DNA from: Chloroflexota bacterium
GTDB lineage: Bacteria; Chloroflexota; Anaerolineae; UBA4142; SHND01
NCBI GenBank assembly: GCA_016209205.1
Contig: JACQWQ010000207.1
Coordinates: 1 to 61,328 of the forward strand
Direction: 5' to 3'
Length of the DNA stretch: 61,328 bases
Shown: positions 1-8,448 of the stretch, in pieces
How the letters are laid out: every line of letters starts with the position of its first letter
Position numbering within the stretch: position 1 is the stretch's first letter
Translations under genes and position numbers: made by a program
The notes under the pieces: generated by a model
Told to the model about the DNA's origin: nothing
The model's database searches: none
What the model saw: only the letters and a program-made list of their open reading frames with translations

Positions 1-190
1 CCTTCGCCTTCGCTCAGGACAGGCTTCCAACCTCCAACTTCCAATCCTTCGCCTTCGCTCAGGACAGGCTTCCAACCTCCAACTTCCAATCCTTCGCCTT
101 CGCTCAGGACAGGCTTCCAACCTCCAACTTCCAATCCTTCGCCTTCGCTCAGGACAGGCTTTCAACCTCCAACCTCCAACCTCCAACCTC
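1..190. repeat. 45-bp tandem repeat, four copies
   Basis: A 45-base unit beginning CCTTCGCCTTCGCTCAGGAC starts at 1, 46, 91 and 136; the first three copies are identical and the last degenerates into repeats of the 7-mer CAACCTC. The array runs into the stop of the transketolase C-half gene. The core AGCCTGTCCTGAGCGAAG resembles a dispersed repeat (compare TTGTCCTGAGCATAGTCGAA near 57005). The array may continue beyond the window edge. Confidence 0.9.
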
Positions 191-1209
191 TAAAGCGCTT
201 CTGCTTTTGCCGCGCTGTGTACCTGAGTGAGCCGGACTGCTGCGAGATCCTCTTCGCTCAAACCGAATCGTTCGCCCATTAACTGTTCCACTGCGCGTAC
301 GAGCGCCATGGCGTCAAGCCCATATTTTTTCATCAGGTATTCGCGGCTTGCGCCGTGCGCATATTCGTCGCGCAGACCGAGGCGGACGAGTTTTTTACCG
401 ATACCGTGTTCTGCCATCATTTCCGCGACTGCCGAACCCAAGCCGCCGGTGACGAGATGGTTTTCCAGTGTGACAACGCCGTAACGCGGCGCGTGCAATG
501 CCGCGAGCACGCGCGGATCGGTAAATGGTTTGTGCGTCGAAATGTGCGAGTGGTGAAGCGAGATGCCTTTTGTCGCGAGCGCGCGCGTGGCGCGGAGTGC
601 TTCTTCCGTGCAAATGCCGCTGGACAAAATTGTGACGTCGCTGCCTTGCGACACAATGCGCGCGTGATTGAATTGCAGTGGTTCTGTTTCCCGAAAGAGG
701 CGCGGCACCTGTCCGCGCAGCATTCGCACATACACCGGACCGTTGATGCTTTGCGCGACGTCCAACACGCTTTCCACTTCCGTCGCGTCGCCGACTTCCA
801 ACACGGTCATGTTCGGCACGATGCGCATCAGCGCGATATCGTCAATGGCTTGATGGGTGACGCCGCCGGGCGTGGTAATGCCCGGAAGAAAGCCGATAAA
901 ACGCACGGGCAAATTCGGATATGCAATGGACATGGCAAGCTGGTCGAATGGGCGACGCGTGATGAATACGGCAAACGTGTGAATGTACGGAAAGAAACCT
1001 TCGCGCGCGAGTCCCGCCGCGAAACCCATCATGTTCTGTTCCGCCATGCCCATGGAGAAAAAACGGTCGGGATACGCGTCGCGAAATGTATCTGCTTCAC
1101 ACGACGTGGTGAGGTCGGCGGACAGCACGACGACGCGGGGTTTGTCCTTTGCCCACGCGACTAGATTTTTCGCGTGCGGGCGCGTAACGATTTCAAACTC
1201 ACTTGCCAT
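190..1209 (-). CDS. Transketolase, C-terminal half
   Basis: 339 residues corresponding to the pyrimidine-binding and C-terminal domains of transketolase, the thiamine-diphosphate enzyme that moves two-carbon units between sugars in the pentose phosphate pathway. The motif [15 protein letters not shown] (about residues 53-67) carries the family's catalytic glutamate, and [15 protein letters not shown] follows. The partner half, with the diphosphate-binding domain, lies at 2252-3190, so the two are expected to assemble into one enzyme. The ATG at 1209 overlaps the end of the SEC-C gene by 11 bases, indicating one transcription unit. 1-deoxyxylulose-5-phosphate synthase is a related family but is normally a single chain. 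Confidence 0.9.
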   Translation of the reverse strand: MASEFEIVTRPHAKNLVAWAKDKPRVVVLSADLTTSCEADTFRDAYPDRFFSMGMAEQNMMGFAAGLAREGFFPYIHTFAVFITRRPFDQLAMSIAYPNLPVRFIGFLPGITTPGGVTHQAIDDIALMRIVPNMTVLEVGDATEVESVLDVAQSINGPVYVRMLRGQVPRLFRETEPLQFNHARIVSQGSDVTILSSGICTEEALRATRALATKGISLHHSHISTHKPFTDPRVLAALHAPRYGVVTLENHLVTGGLGSAVAEMMAEHGIGKKLVRLGLRDEYAHGASREYLMKKYGLDAMALVRAVEQLMGERFGLSEEDLAAVRLTQVHSAAKAEAL

Positions 1210-2155
1210 GACAGTGTTTGTATTTGCGTCCGCTACCGCACGGACACGGATCGTTGCGTCCGACTTTGGGTTCCGTACGCCGAATCGTTTGGGGTTTGTC
1301 TGGCATCGTGGCGGGTAAAATGGGAACGTTTGTTTGTTGCGCCGCTTGTGCTAGTTTTTCTTGCTGCGCGAGAATTTCTTCGTGCTTGGCTTGCCATTCC
1401 GCCTCTTGTTCGACGAGCGCCTGCATTTCCTCGTACGTTTCGATGATGTTGAACGGCTGCGAGGTGAGCGGCTCGGACGACATCAAAAGTTCTAGATATT
1501 TTTTTTGATCGCCCATCACCATCGCGTCCATCCAACCATCGCGATAGAGCGCCTCAATTTGCGGACGACTGTAGAGGTCATGCAATTTCGCAAGGGCTGT
1601 CGCAACGAATGACCAAAGTCCGCTCAGTTTTTCGAGACGCGGTTTTGGCGCGACAAGGTTTCCCTCTGCATCCAATGGCGGCAATGCCGCGCGCAAAATC
1701 TCCGTGACCTGCCCGCGCTCGGTCGGAAATTCGGCGGCAAGCTCTTCCAAGGTTGCGGTCATGCTGATGCGCGGATATTCCTGCGCCGTGTCATCAAGCA
1801 AGAGCTCGCACACTGCGGGCAAAATTGCCATGCCGTACGATGCCAATGCCGTATCAAACCATTCCCCCATGCTGTCGTTTTTGGGATCGCGCAGCAGGCG
1901 CATGAAAATCGGAATCGCTTGCGGCTCGCGATAGTGAATCAACAAGTTGCCCGCGTGAATCGGGGCATACCAACGCGGGTCATCTTCTACCCAATCCTCG
2001 TCTGGCGGCGCCGCGAGTAAATCCAACAAGCCCGGCGTCAATTCTGCGCGACGCTCCATGCAAACGCGAATCAATTCGAGGTCAGGCGCGCGGCCCGCGT
2101 ATTCCAGTTCGTGCAGTAATTCGGGCGCGCTCAGCGCGTGATAATTTGTGGTCAT
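1199..2155 (-). CDS. DUF1186-like protein with C-terminal SEC-C zinc motif
   Basis: 318 residues, mostly helical and repeat-like (HEAT-style), ending in the SEC-C motif [19 protein letters not shown], a Zn-binding cysteine/histidine cluster also found at the end of SecA. Residues about 60-170 resemble DUF1186 proteins. A Gln/Glu-rich helix (about 240-275) links the body to the motif. Its role is unknown; SEC-C tails often contact ribosomes or other proteins, but nothing here shows a partner. It lies between the two transketolase halves and overlaps the downstream half, so it is probably co-expressed with them. Confidence 0.75.
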   Translation of the reverse strand: MTTNYHALSAPELLHELEYAGRAPDLELIRVCMERRAELTPGLLDLLAAPPDEDWVEDDPRWYAPIHAGNLLIHYREPQAIPIFMRLLRDPKNDSMGEWFDTALASYGMAILPAVCELLLDDTAQEYPRISMTATLEELAAEFPTERGQVTEILRAALPPLDAEGNLVAPKPRLEKLSGLWSFVATALAKLHDLYSRPQIEALYRDGWMDAMVMGDQKKYLELLMSSEPLTSQPFNIIETYEEMQALVEQEAEWQAKHEEILAQQEKLAQAAQQTNVPILPATMPDKPQTIRRTEPKVGRNDPCPCGSGRKYKHCHGK

Positions 2156-2251
2156 TTTCGTTCATGTCCTCTCGACAAGAGTTTGTGGCAAAGAATGTAT
2201 TGGTTTGGGACGAGCAGAACGATTGAGGCGATGAAGTGCAATCGCACGTCA

Positions 2252-3190
2252 CTACGATGTATCAATGACATTCATTTCCTCTAACCAATCGCGATATTGG
2301 GCGCGTTCGGTTTCATCCTGGAAGCGGACATAATGATATTTTGGCGCGCGCGCGCGTAAAATTTCGATGCCGTGCGCGGGATCGGTGCGCGCAAGGACGA
2401 CGAGCGGCTTGCTCGCGTGTGCCAATGTCGCGAGCGCGGCGAGTTGCTCCATGTCGTGTCCCTCCGCTTCGTACACTGCCGCGCCAAACGATTCCAAACG
2501 CGCGTGCAGCGGCTCGATCTGCATCACCGTGTCCATCTTGCCGTCGCATTGAAAACCGTTCACGTCAACGTAAACACCCACATTGTCCAGTTTGTGAAAC
2601 GCGAGCGCGGCGAACGCTTCCCACGTTTGTCCTTCTTGAAATTCACCGTCGGACAGCATGACCCACACGCGTCCCGTTTCGCCTTTGAGCTTGCGCGCGA
2701 GCGCGACGCCGCCTGCCTGCGATAAACATTGTCCGAGTGAGCCGGTGGTCGTCTCGATGCCGGGGGAATGTTCCGCGCCGATCATTTCGACAGTGCTGCC
2801 ATCTTGATTGAACAGCTCCAAACCTTCGGGCGACATACGCCCCACCTCAATCAGCGTCGCATACAGCACGAGCGCGTAATGTGCGGGCGAAAAGAAAAAG
2901 CGGTCGCGGTGCGGTTCGGGCGCGCCGTTGTACAGCGCGCCGTTGAAAAAATTGGGGTTGTGCGCCGAAGGCACGCCGGGAAACGGCGCGGGAATCATTG
3001 GCGCGCGCGACGGTCCGAGATTCATAATGCGCGTGTACAGCGTCGCCAGAATCTCCGCGCCGGAACACGCTTGCGACAAATAGCCGCCGTTGTTGCGAAT
3101 GACGTAATCGAGCACGCGGCGGCGTATGTTTTGCGCGACGCGCTGGGTGTGGGCTTGCCACGCGGAAGAGGCGGCTTGCATAGCGGACAT
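2252..3190 (-). CDS. Transketolase, N-terminal half (TPP-binding)
   Basis: About 312 residues from the ATG at 3190 (MSAMQAASSAW...). An in-frame upstream ATG at 3259 would run across the start of the divergent phosphorylase gene and is less likely. The protein matches the diphosphate-binding domain of transketolase: GSLGQCLSQAGGVALA, then SDGEFQEGQTWEA and VDVNGFQ, the Mg/TPP-binding GDG...N region, here with SDG replacing the usual GDG. It would pair with the C-terminal half at 190-1209. Split transketolases are common in bacteria and archaea, but the halves are usually adjacent; here a SEC-C gene separates them. Confidence 0.9.
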   Translation of the reverse strand: MSAMQAASSAWQAHTQRVAQNIRRRVLDYVIRNNGGYLSQACSGAEILATLYTRIMNLGPSRAPMIPAPFPGVPSAHNPNFFNGALYNGAPEPHRDRFFFSPAHYALVLYATLIEVGRMSPEGLELFNQDGSTVEMIGAEHSPGIETTTGSLGQCLSQAGGVALARKLKGETGRVWVMLSDGEFQEGQTWEAFAALAFHKLDNVGVYVDVNGFQCDGKMDTVMQIEPLHARLESFGAAVYEAEGHDMEQLAALATLAHASKPLVVLARTDPAHGIEILRARAPKYHYVRFQDETERAQYRDWLEEMNVIDTS

Positions 3191-3211
3191 TGTAACCAAG
3201 AATGGCTTGGA

Positions 3212-3239
3212 TTGAAAACCTTTCGGCTCTGTGTATAAT
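3212..3239 (+). promoter_or_regulatory. Leaderless-type sigma-70 promoter of the phosphorylase gene
   Basis: TTGAAA at 3212-3217, a 16-base spacer, then a perfect TATAAT at 3234-3239. The ATG begins at 3246, only six bases after the -10 box, so the expected transcription start falls on or next to the A of ATG. There is no room for a ribosome binding site. Confidence 0.75.
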
Positions 3240-3245
3240 CGTGGC

Positions 3246-3980
3246 ATGACTGCAAACACTCCACACCTGCGTCTCGAACCTTCCGATATTTCTCCGTTCG
3301 TTCTGACCTGCGGCGATCCGGCGCGTGCGAAACAAATCGCCGATTATTTCACCAACGCGAAACAAGTGGGCGCGTTTCGCGAATATCATTCCTATACGGG
3401 CGAATATCGCGGACTGCGCGTGACTGCGATTTCGCACGGCGTCGGCGGTGCGGGCGCGGCAATCTGCTTTGAGGAATTGATCGGCATTGGCGCGCAGACG
3501 ATCATTCGCGTGGGCACGTGCGGTTCGTACGTCCGCGAGCTGCGTACGGGCGGTCTCATTATTGGCACGGGCGCGACGCGCGAAGATGGCACCTCCAATG
3601 TTTTGGCGCCAGTAGAATATCCTGCCATTTCAGATTTGGATGTGACGCTCGCGCTGCGGGACGCAGCGCAGCGGCGCGGCGACGTGAAATATATTTTGGG
3701 CGTTCTGCGCAGTGATGCCGCGTTCTATCACGGTTTGACGCCGAACCCGCACCAGTATTGGGCGGACGTGGGCGCGGTGGGCATCGAAATGGAGCTCGCG
3801 ACGCTGCTCATCATTGCTTCACTGCGCCGCGTGCGCGCGGGCGGCATTTTTGCGGTGGACGGCAATCCGAACGAACCCGCCGAAACGAGCGATTACAACC
3901 CGCACAGCGCAGTCGTCGCGCAGGCAAAAGAGAAAGCAATAGAGATTGCGCTGGAAGCAATGCTCGCGCTATCTAAATGA
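3246..3980 (+). CDS. Nucleoside phosphorylase, uridine phosphorylase-like
   Basis: 244 residues of the PNP/UDP phosphorylase superfamily, which cleave nucleosides with phosphate to give a free base and (deoxy)ribose-1-phosphate. Visible signatures are FVLTCGDPARAKQIADYF (phosphate-binding GDPAR), SHGVGGAGAAICFEELI, VGTCGSYV and GIEMELATL (nucleoside-binding Met/Glu). Base specificity (uridine versus purine) cannot be settled by eye. The ATG at 3246 is preferred to the in-frame GTG at 3231, which lies inside the -10 box. Transcription diverges from the transketolase unit. Confidence 0.9.
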   Translation: MTANTPHLRLEPSDISPFVLTCGDPARAKQIADYFTNAKQVGAFREYHSYTGEYRGLRVTAISHGVGGAGAAICFEELIGIGAQTIIRVGTCGSYVRELRTGGLIIGTGATREDGTSNVLAPVEYPAISDLDVTLALRDAAQRRGDVKYILGVLRSDAAFYHGLTPNPHQYWADVGAVGIEMELATLLIIASLRRVRAGGIFAVDGNPNEPAETSDYNPHSAVVAQAKEKAIEIALEAMLALSK

Positions 3981-3995
3981 AGGAGGTTCCCGCTT

Positions 3996-4142
3996 TTGTA
4001 CAAGATAGAATTCTCTGCCTCCGCGAAAAAGGACCTCGCTTATTTTCGAAAGCATGAGCAAGTGTTAATTGCCGACGAAATCTACCGCCAATTGCGGCAC
4101 GCGCCGACAGTAGAGACGCGAAACCGCAAGCCCATGCGCCCA
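3996..4142 (+). pseudogene. RelE-family toxin, 5' fragment
   Basis: A TTG start at 3996 with a strong AGGAGG at 3981-3986 opens a RelE/ParE-like toxin (YKIEFSASAKKDLAYFRKHEQVLI...). About 49 residues are recognisable, up to RNRKPMRP. The usual continuation (a strand with LRVGDYRVFY and a C-terminal strand) is missing, and the frame runs into the leader of the next gene. A deletion that joined mid-relE to the antitoxin's ribosome binding site explains this. The product would lack the catalytic C-terminal half. Confidence 0.7.
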
Positions 4143-4167
4143 GCCTCTGAGGAAGGAAAAGGGAAAT

Positions 4168-4518
4168 ATGAAGGCAATCAGTGTTTCGTCGCGCTCCAGA
4201 ACGCTGAACGCGATTTTGAAGCAGGCGCGGCATGCTCCTGTGGTTTTAGAGTCCGCCGATGGCGAACAGTTTTACTTGTCAAAGGCGGGAGACGCGCGCG
4301 CTTTTTATGTCGGCGATAGCGATGATTTTCAAGTTGAAGTTGAAATGACACGCAAGAACAAAGCGTTTATGCAGTTCTTGGATGAACGCCGCCGTGAGGC
4401 AAAGGGCAAGCGCGGAACTTTTATCGAGCAGGTGCGCCGTGACTTGGGGCTCAACCTACCTGGTGAGCGGCGCAAAAAAAGAAAAACCAAACCACGCTCC
4501 AGCGCCGCGAAAAAATGA
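4168..4518 (+). CDS. Small antitoxin-like protein
   Basis: 116 residues. The N-terminal half (KAISVSSRSRTLNAILKQARHAPVVLESADGEQFYLSK) resembles small antitoxins that sit next to RelE toxins; the middle VGDSDDFQVEVEMTRKNKAFMQFLDERR is typical of the same group, and a Lys-rich tail ends it. The ATG at 4168 has a purine-rich GAGGAAGGAAAAGGG ahead of it. The upstream toxin is truncated, so this antitoxin is apparently orphaned. The family match is by eye only. Confidence 0.6.
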   Translation: MKAISVSSRSRTLNAILKQARHAPVVLESADGEQFYLSKAGDARAFYVGDSDDFQVEVEMTRKNKAFMQFLDERRREAKGKRGTFIEQVRRDLGLNLPGERRKKRKTKPRSSAAKK

Positions 4519-5030
4519 CGCCTGAATTTCTCATCCGGCATTTTCACCTCGAACCGCTGCCGCGCGAAGGCGGCATGTTCGCGCGCTATTATCTCGCACT
4601 AGAAACGGTTGCGCAATCCGCGCTGCCCGCGCGTTATATCCACGCGAAAAATTTTGGCAGCGCGATTTGTTATTTGCATCAACCGCACACGCAGTCGTTT
4701 TTGCACAAACTCAAGACCGACGAGATTTATCATTTCTATGCGGGCGATCCGGTCGCGCTCGTCATGTTGCATGACGATGGCTCGCATCACGTCGTAATCT
4801 TGGGGCAAGATTATCGCGCGGGGCAGCATCCTTTTTTCGTCGTGCCGCGCGGCGTGTGGCAGGGCTCGTGTTTGGTAAAAGGGGGGGCGTGGGCATTGCT
4901 TGGCGCGACACTTGCGCCCGCGTATGACGACGACGATTTTGAATTGGGCGAACGCGCCGTACTGTTGTCACAATATCCCACTGCGGCGGATTGGGTGCGA
5001 CGACTCACGCCCGAACCATCCAAGACCTGA
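4515..5030 (+). CDS. Cupin-like DUF985 family protein
   Basis: 171 residues matching the DUF985 (cupin_5) family, single-domain beta-barrel proteins of unclear function. Seen are HFHLEPLPREGGMFARYY at the start, AICYLHQPHTQSFLHKLKTDEIYHFYAGDPV and PRGVWQGSCLVKGGAWALLGATLAPAYDDDDFELG. The ATG overlaps the stop of the preceding gene (ATGA), implying translational coupling. The stop codon itself lies inside one arm of a 17-base inverted repeat. Confidence 0.85.
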   Translation: MTPEFLIRHFHLEPLPREGGMFARYYLALETVAQSALPARYIHAKNFGSAICYLHQPHTQSFLHKLKTDEIYHFYAGDPVALVMLHDDGSHHVVILGQDYRAGQHPFFVVPRGVWQGSCLVKGGAWALLGATLAPAYDDDDFELGERAVLLSQYPTAADWVRRLTPEPSKT

Positions 5031-5124
5031 CAGGTTTTTATCGCGTCTGTTCCAACTGTCGCTTTCGCGCTGTACACCGCGCACGTGATATGGTCAACCA
5101 CCGTTTCAAAAACCTGTCAGGTCT
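5023..5124. repeat. 17-bp perfect inverted repeat at a stop codon
   Basis: AGACCTGACAGGTTTTT at 5023-5039 and its exact complement at 5108-5124 enclose 68 bases. The left arm contains the stop codon of the cupin-like gene (5028-5030), and the right arm ends 9 bases before the next start codon. It could act as a terminator or stabilising hairpin, or be a mobile repeat remnant. Confidence 0.85.
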
Positions 5125-5133
5125 CTAACAACG

Positions 5134-7146
5134 ATGCGACGAATCATTTTTTATCTCCTCGCCATCACAGCAAGCGCGCTCGCGCTGGCATTTTTTTTCG
5201 ACGGTTCGGCGGTGGGTGCTGCCTCGCCGCGTCACTCGACCCGCGAAATTCTCGCACGGCTCGGCGGCGCGCCGTGTCCTGACAGCGAATTTACGTGCGT
5301 CACCGTCACGGCGCCGCTCGACCATTTCAATCCGGCGGACCCGCGCACGCTCGACGTTGTGTTTGCCGTACTGCCCGCGACGGGAACGCGCAAGGGGATG
5401 TTCGTCACGGCAACGGGCGGACCGGGGTCGGCGGGGATTGGCTGCTGCGCGGATTATTACACCTCGTTTTTTGCGCGCGGCATTACCGAACATTTCGACA
5501 TTGTGTTTTTTGACCAGCGCGGCATCGGCTTGTCGGGCGGCTTGACGTGTCCCACCGCCGCCGCGATTTGGTATCGGCAAAATTGGCGCGGCGACACGGC
5601 GGCGCGGTGGAAAAAATTACGCAATGCCGCGCAGCGTTTTGCCGACGATTGCGATACCGAAAGCGGCGCATCGCCCTACCTGAAATTTTTGGGAACGAAA
5701 CAAGCGGTCGAGGATTTGGACGCGTTCCGCGCGCTGATGGGCGACGATAAATTTTGGTTGTATGGCGAAAGTTATGGGACCCAATACGCGCAAACGTACG
5801 CCAACGCGCATGCGGCGCATTTGACGGGAATGATTCTTGACGGGACTGTTGATTTAACGCTGGACGGAATGCCGTATTATGCCAACGCGGTGCAATCGTT
5901 TAACGACACGCTCGTCGCGGCGCTCGATACGTGCGAGGCGAACGCGTCGTGCGCCGCCGATTTTGGAATGGATCCGCGGAAAGCGTACGACCAACTCGCC
6001 GCACAACTGCGCGCGCAAAGGCGTCGCGTTGCCTTTCCTTTGGGCACGGGCAAGCGCGTGACGCGTGGGTTTGGTTTTGGCGATTTGGAATCCGTTGGCG
6101 TGGGCGAGATGTATGGTGAAAGCGGGCGCATGTTGTTTGTGCGCGCGCTCGCCGCGTACGCGCGCAGCGGCGACCTGGTTCCACTGACGCGTTTGTTGTA
6201 TCCGAACCTCGGCGTGGACGAACAAACATTGCAGCCCATTCCCGACGATACCTGGTCGGACGTGATTTATTATGGCGTCGAGTGTCAGGACTATGGATAT
6301 TTTTCTGGCGATGTAGACACGAGCGCGACCAATTTTTTCAATGGGGCGCGCCCGGTCGAGGACAGCGGGCTGCGGTTGGCGTCGTTGATTTGGGGCGACT
6401 TGCCGTGCGTGTACTGGCGCGATTCCTCGTCCGATGCGACGCGCCCGCCGCATTGGCGCGCGCCCGGGGTGCCGACGTTGGTGTTGAATGCGCTCGCCGA
6501 TCCGATCACGCCGATCAACAGCGCCCGCGCCGTGTATGAAAATTTGGACGATGCTTATCTGATTACACAGCGCGGCGGACCGCACGTAATTTTCGGGCGC
6601 GGTGTCAAGTGTGTTGACAATCTCGTAAACGCGTTTTTGATCAGCGATATTGTTCCACCGCAGCGCGAAACGGAATGCCCCGGTCAAGTGACGTCAGCGT
6701 ACGTGCCGCTTGCGCCGCTCGCGGCGCGCGAATTTGCGTCACCGCTTCAAGCTCTGCAATCGGCGGAAACGGAAATCTACTATTTGCCGGAATTTTGGTA
6801 CTGGGATTACGCGACGCCGACGCGGGTGGGCTGCGCAGATCGCGGCACGCTGCAATTTCGCGCACAGGGCGACCTCATCAAATTCGATTTGAAGGATTGC
6901 GCATTCACGAATGGGTTCGAAATGACGGGCACAGGATATTACGATTCGGCGCACGACCGCTTTTGGCTGCAAGTAAAGGTCGCGGGCGCGCAGACGTGTC
7001 AACTCAAGTACGAACGCGTCGGCGATACATCCAGTGTCAAGGGCGCGTGCGCGGGTGCGCGTGTGAGATTAGCGGGAGCGAATGTCGTACCCATTCCAAC
7101 GCAAGTGCAGGAAAAAATTCCGGTGCGTCCGGCAAAGACAAGGTGA
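5134..7146 (+). CDS. Secreted alpha/beta-hydrolase, tripeptidyl-aminopeptidase-like
   Basis: 670 residues. A signal peptide (about 1-30, ending AVGAA) leads to an alpha/beta-hydrolase fold related to Streptomyces tripeptidyl aminopeptidases and proline iminopeptidases. The oxyanion segment TATGGPGSAG (about 92-101), FDQRGIGLSG, the nucleophile elbow GESYGTQ (Ser at about 213), the acid in LNALADPITP and the histidine in RGGPHVIF are all present. It probably clips peptides or esters outside the cell. The last 130 residues, after the hydrolase, form an additional beta-rich Cys-containing tail of unknown role. Confidence 0.85.
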   Translation: MRRIIFYLLAITASALALAFFFDGSAVGAASPRHSTREILARLGGAPCPDSEFTCVTVTAPLDHFNPADPRTLDVVFAVLPATGTRKGMFVTATGGPGSAGIGCCADYYTSFFARGITEHFDIVFFDQRGIGLSGGLTCPTAAAIWYRQNWRGDTAARWKKLRNAAQRFADDCDTESGASPYLKFLGTKQAVEDLDAFRALMGDDKFWLYGESYGTQYAQTYANAHAAHLTGMILDGTVDLTLDGMPYYANAVQSFNDTLVAALDTCEANASCAADFGMDPRKAYDQLAAQLRAQRRRVAFPLGTGKRVTRGFGFGDLESVGVGEMYGESGRMLFVRALAAYARSGDLVPLTRLLYPNLGVDEQTLQPIPDDTWSDVIYYGVECQDYGYFSGDVDTSATNFFNGARPVEDSGLRLASLIWGDLPCVYWRDSSSDATRPPHWRAPGVPTLVLNALADPITPINSARAVYENLDDAYLITQRGGPHVIFGRGVKCVDNLVNAFLISDIVPPQRETECPGQVTSAYVPLAPLAAREFASPLQALQSAETEIYYLPEFWYWDYATPTRVGCADRGTLQFRAQGDLIKFDLKDCAFTNGFEMTGTGYYDSAHDRFWLQVKVAGAQTCQLKYERVGDTSSVKGACAGARVRLAGANVVPIPTQVQEKIPVRPAKTR

Positions 7147-7164
7147 GTTGCCAGAGGAGGTTCT

Positions 7165-7590
7165 GTGAAGAGAAAAGCCGTGTCACCCGAAAAATTTCTT
7201 GCCGCATATCCGCCGCCGCTGCAAGAGTTGGCGAATCGTTTGCGCGCGGTGGTGCGCGAAACTTTGCCGGAGGTGATCGAGGGCGTGAACGCGGGATGGG
7301 GCTTGCTGTCGTATCGCGTGCCGACCGGCAAGACGAGCGCGTATTTTGCATTCATCGGTGCGGACGGCGATCACGCGCACCTTGGTTTCGAGTACGGCAT
7401 TTTGCTGCCCGACCCGAAACGTATGCTGGAAGGGGAGGGGACACAGGTGCGCTATCTCACGGTGCGCCGCGCAAGTGAGATTCGCAAAAAGGATTTTGCT
7501 CTGTTGATTCGCGCGGCGGCGGACATTGCGCGCAATCCCAAGAAACGCGTGTTGTTGAAATTAGAACAGGACGCGCGAGGTTCGCAATGA
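7165..7590 (+). CDS. DUF1801 (YdhG-like) protein
   Basis: 141 residues starting at GTG 7165 with AGAGGAGG ahead of it. The pattern PPPLQELANRLRAVVRETLPEVIEGVNAGWGLLSYRV, then a central strand pair and RRASEIRKKDFALLIRAAA, fits DUF1801, a small fold related to frataxin-like iron-binding proteins. Its function is uncertain. It lies 18 bases after the hydrolase, and its stop overlaps the SDR start (ATGA), so the three genes are likely co-transcribed. Confidence 0.7.
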   Translation: MKRKAVSPEKFLAAYPPPLQELANRLRAVVRETLPEVIEGVNAGWGLLSYRVPTGKTSAYFAFIGADGDHAHLGFEYGILLPDPKRMLEGEGTQVRYLTVRRASEIRKKDFALLIRAAADIARNPKKRVLLKLEQDARGSQ

Positions 7591-8372
7591 ACGTGCCGCC
7601 AGTACATTCGCTGTTGGATTTTTCCGGGCGCGTCGTCATTGTGACAGGCAGCGGCAGCGGTTTGGGACGCGGCATTGCGCGGCGCTTTGCCGAAGCGGGG
7701 GCGCGCGTGGTTGTGCATTACAACGCGAGCGCGGACGGAGCAGCACGTGTGGTGGAACAAATTCGCGCAGAGGGAGGTAAAGCCATCGCGGTGCAAGCGG
7801 ACTTGACGCACGCGGAGGATGTCGCGCGGCTGATCGCGGAAAGCGTGCGCGCGTTTCAACGCGTGGATGTGTTGATCAATAACGCGGGGATTTATCCGGT
7901 GCATGCGTTTTTGGAAATGACGGGCGCGCAGTGGGATGCGGTCGTGAACGCGAATTTGACGAGCGCGTTTTTGTGCACGCAAGCGGCGGCAAAGCAAATG
8001 ATCGCGCAGGGTGAGGGCGGCGCGATTGTCAATCTCACGAGCATCGAGGCGGAAAATCCCGCGCCGGGGCACGCGCATTACAATGCCGCCAAAGCCGGGC
8101 TGGCAATGTTGACGCGCACGAGCGCGTTGGAACTTGCTGCGCACGGGATTCGTGTCAACGCGGTCGCGCCGGGTTTGATTTGGAGCGAAGCGTTGGAACA
8201 GGATTGGCGCGAAGGGGTCGAGCGTTGGACGCGCGCTGCGCCGCTGAAACGCTTGGGGATGCCGGAAGATGTCGCGGACGCGTGCTTGTTTTTTGCCTCA
8301 TCCGCGGCGCGTTGGATTACGGGCGCGAGTTTGGTGGTAGACGGCGGCGTGCTGACCCGACAGGTCTTTTAG
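7587..8372 (+). CDS. Short-chain dehydrogenase/reductase
   Basis: 261 residues, classical SDR. Seen are the nucleotide-binding TGSGSGLGRG (about 22-31), NNAG at about 92-95, catalytic Ser in NLTSIEAE, Tyr and Lys in YNAAKAG, and the C-terminal AARWITGASLVVDGG. It oxidises or reduces an alcohol or carbonyl with NAD(P)H; the substrate is not deducible. It is FabG-like overall but has no fatty-acid genes around it. The start overlaps the previous stop, and the stop is the first base of an inverted repeat shared with the convergent gene. Confidence 0.9.
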   Translation: MNVPPVHSLLDFSGRVVIVTGSGSGLGRGIARRFAEAGARVVVHYNASADGAARVVEQIRAEGGKAIAVQADLTHAEDVARLIAESVRAFQRVDVLINNAGIYPVHAFLEMTGAQWDAVVNANLTSAFLCTQAAAKQMIAQGEGGAIVNLTSIEAENPAPGHAHYNAAKAGLAMLTRTSALELAAHGIRVNAVAPGLIWSEALEQDWREGVERWTRAAPLKRLGMPEDVADACLFFASSAARWITGASLVVDGGVLTRQVF

Positions 8373-8448
8373 ACAGGATTAACAAGATTTACAGGATTAA
8401 GGCCATGAACCGCATCGCAATAATCCTGTTAATCCTGTTAATCCTGTC
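8372..8448. repeat. GACAGGATTAA inverted repeat between convergent genes
   Basis: GACAGGATTAA at 8372-8382 pairs with TTAATCCTGTC at 8438-8448, with further internal ACAGGATTA copies. The arms begin on the last base of the SDR stop codon and end inside the stop codon of the convergent FemAB-like gene. A similar arrangement occurs at 52292-52349. It is a likely bidirectional terminator and repeat element. Confidence 0.75.

Noticed and set aside
355..1164. Long plus-strand open frame opposite the transketolase C-half
   Set aside because: It is the antisense of a clear transketolase gene; high GC makes such long antisense frames common here.
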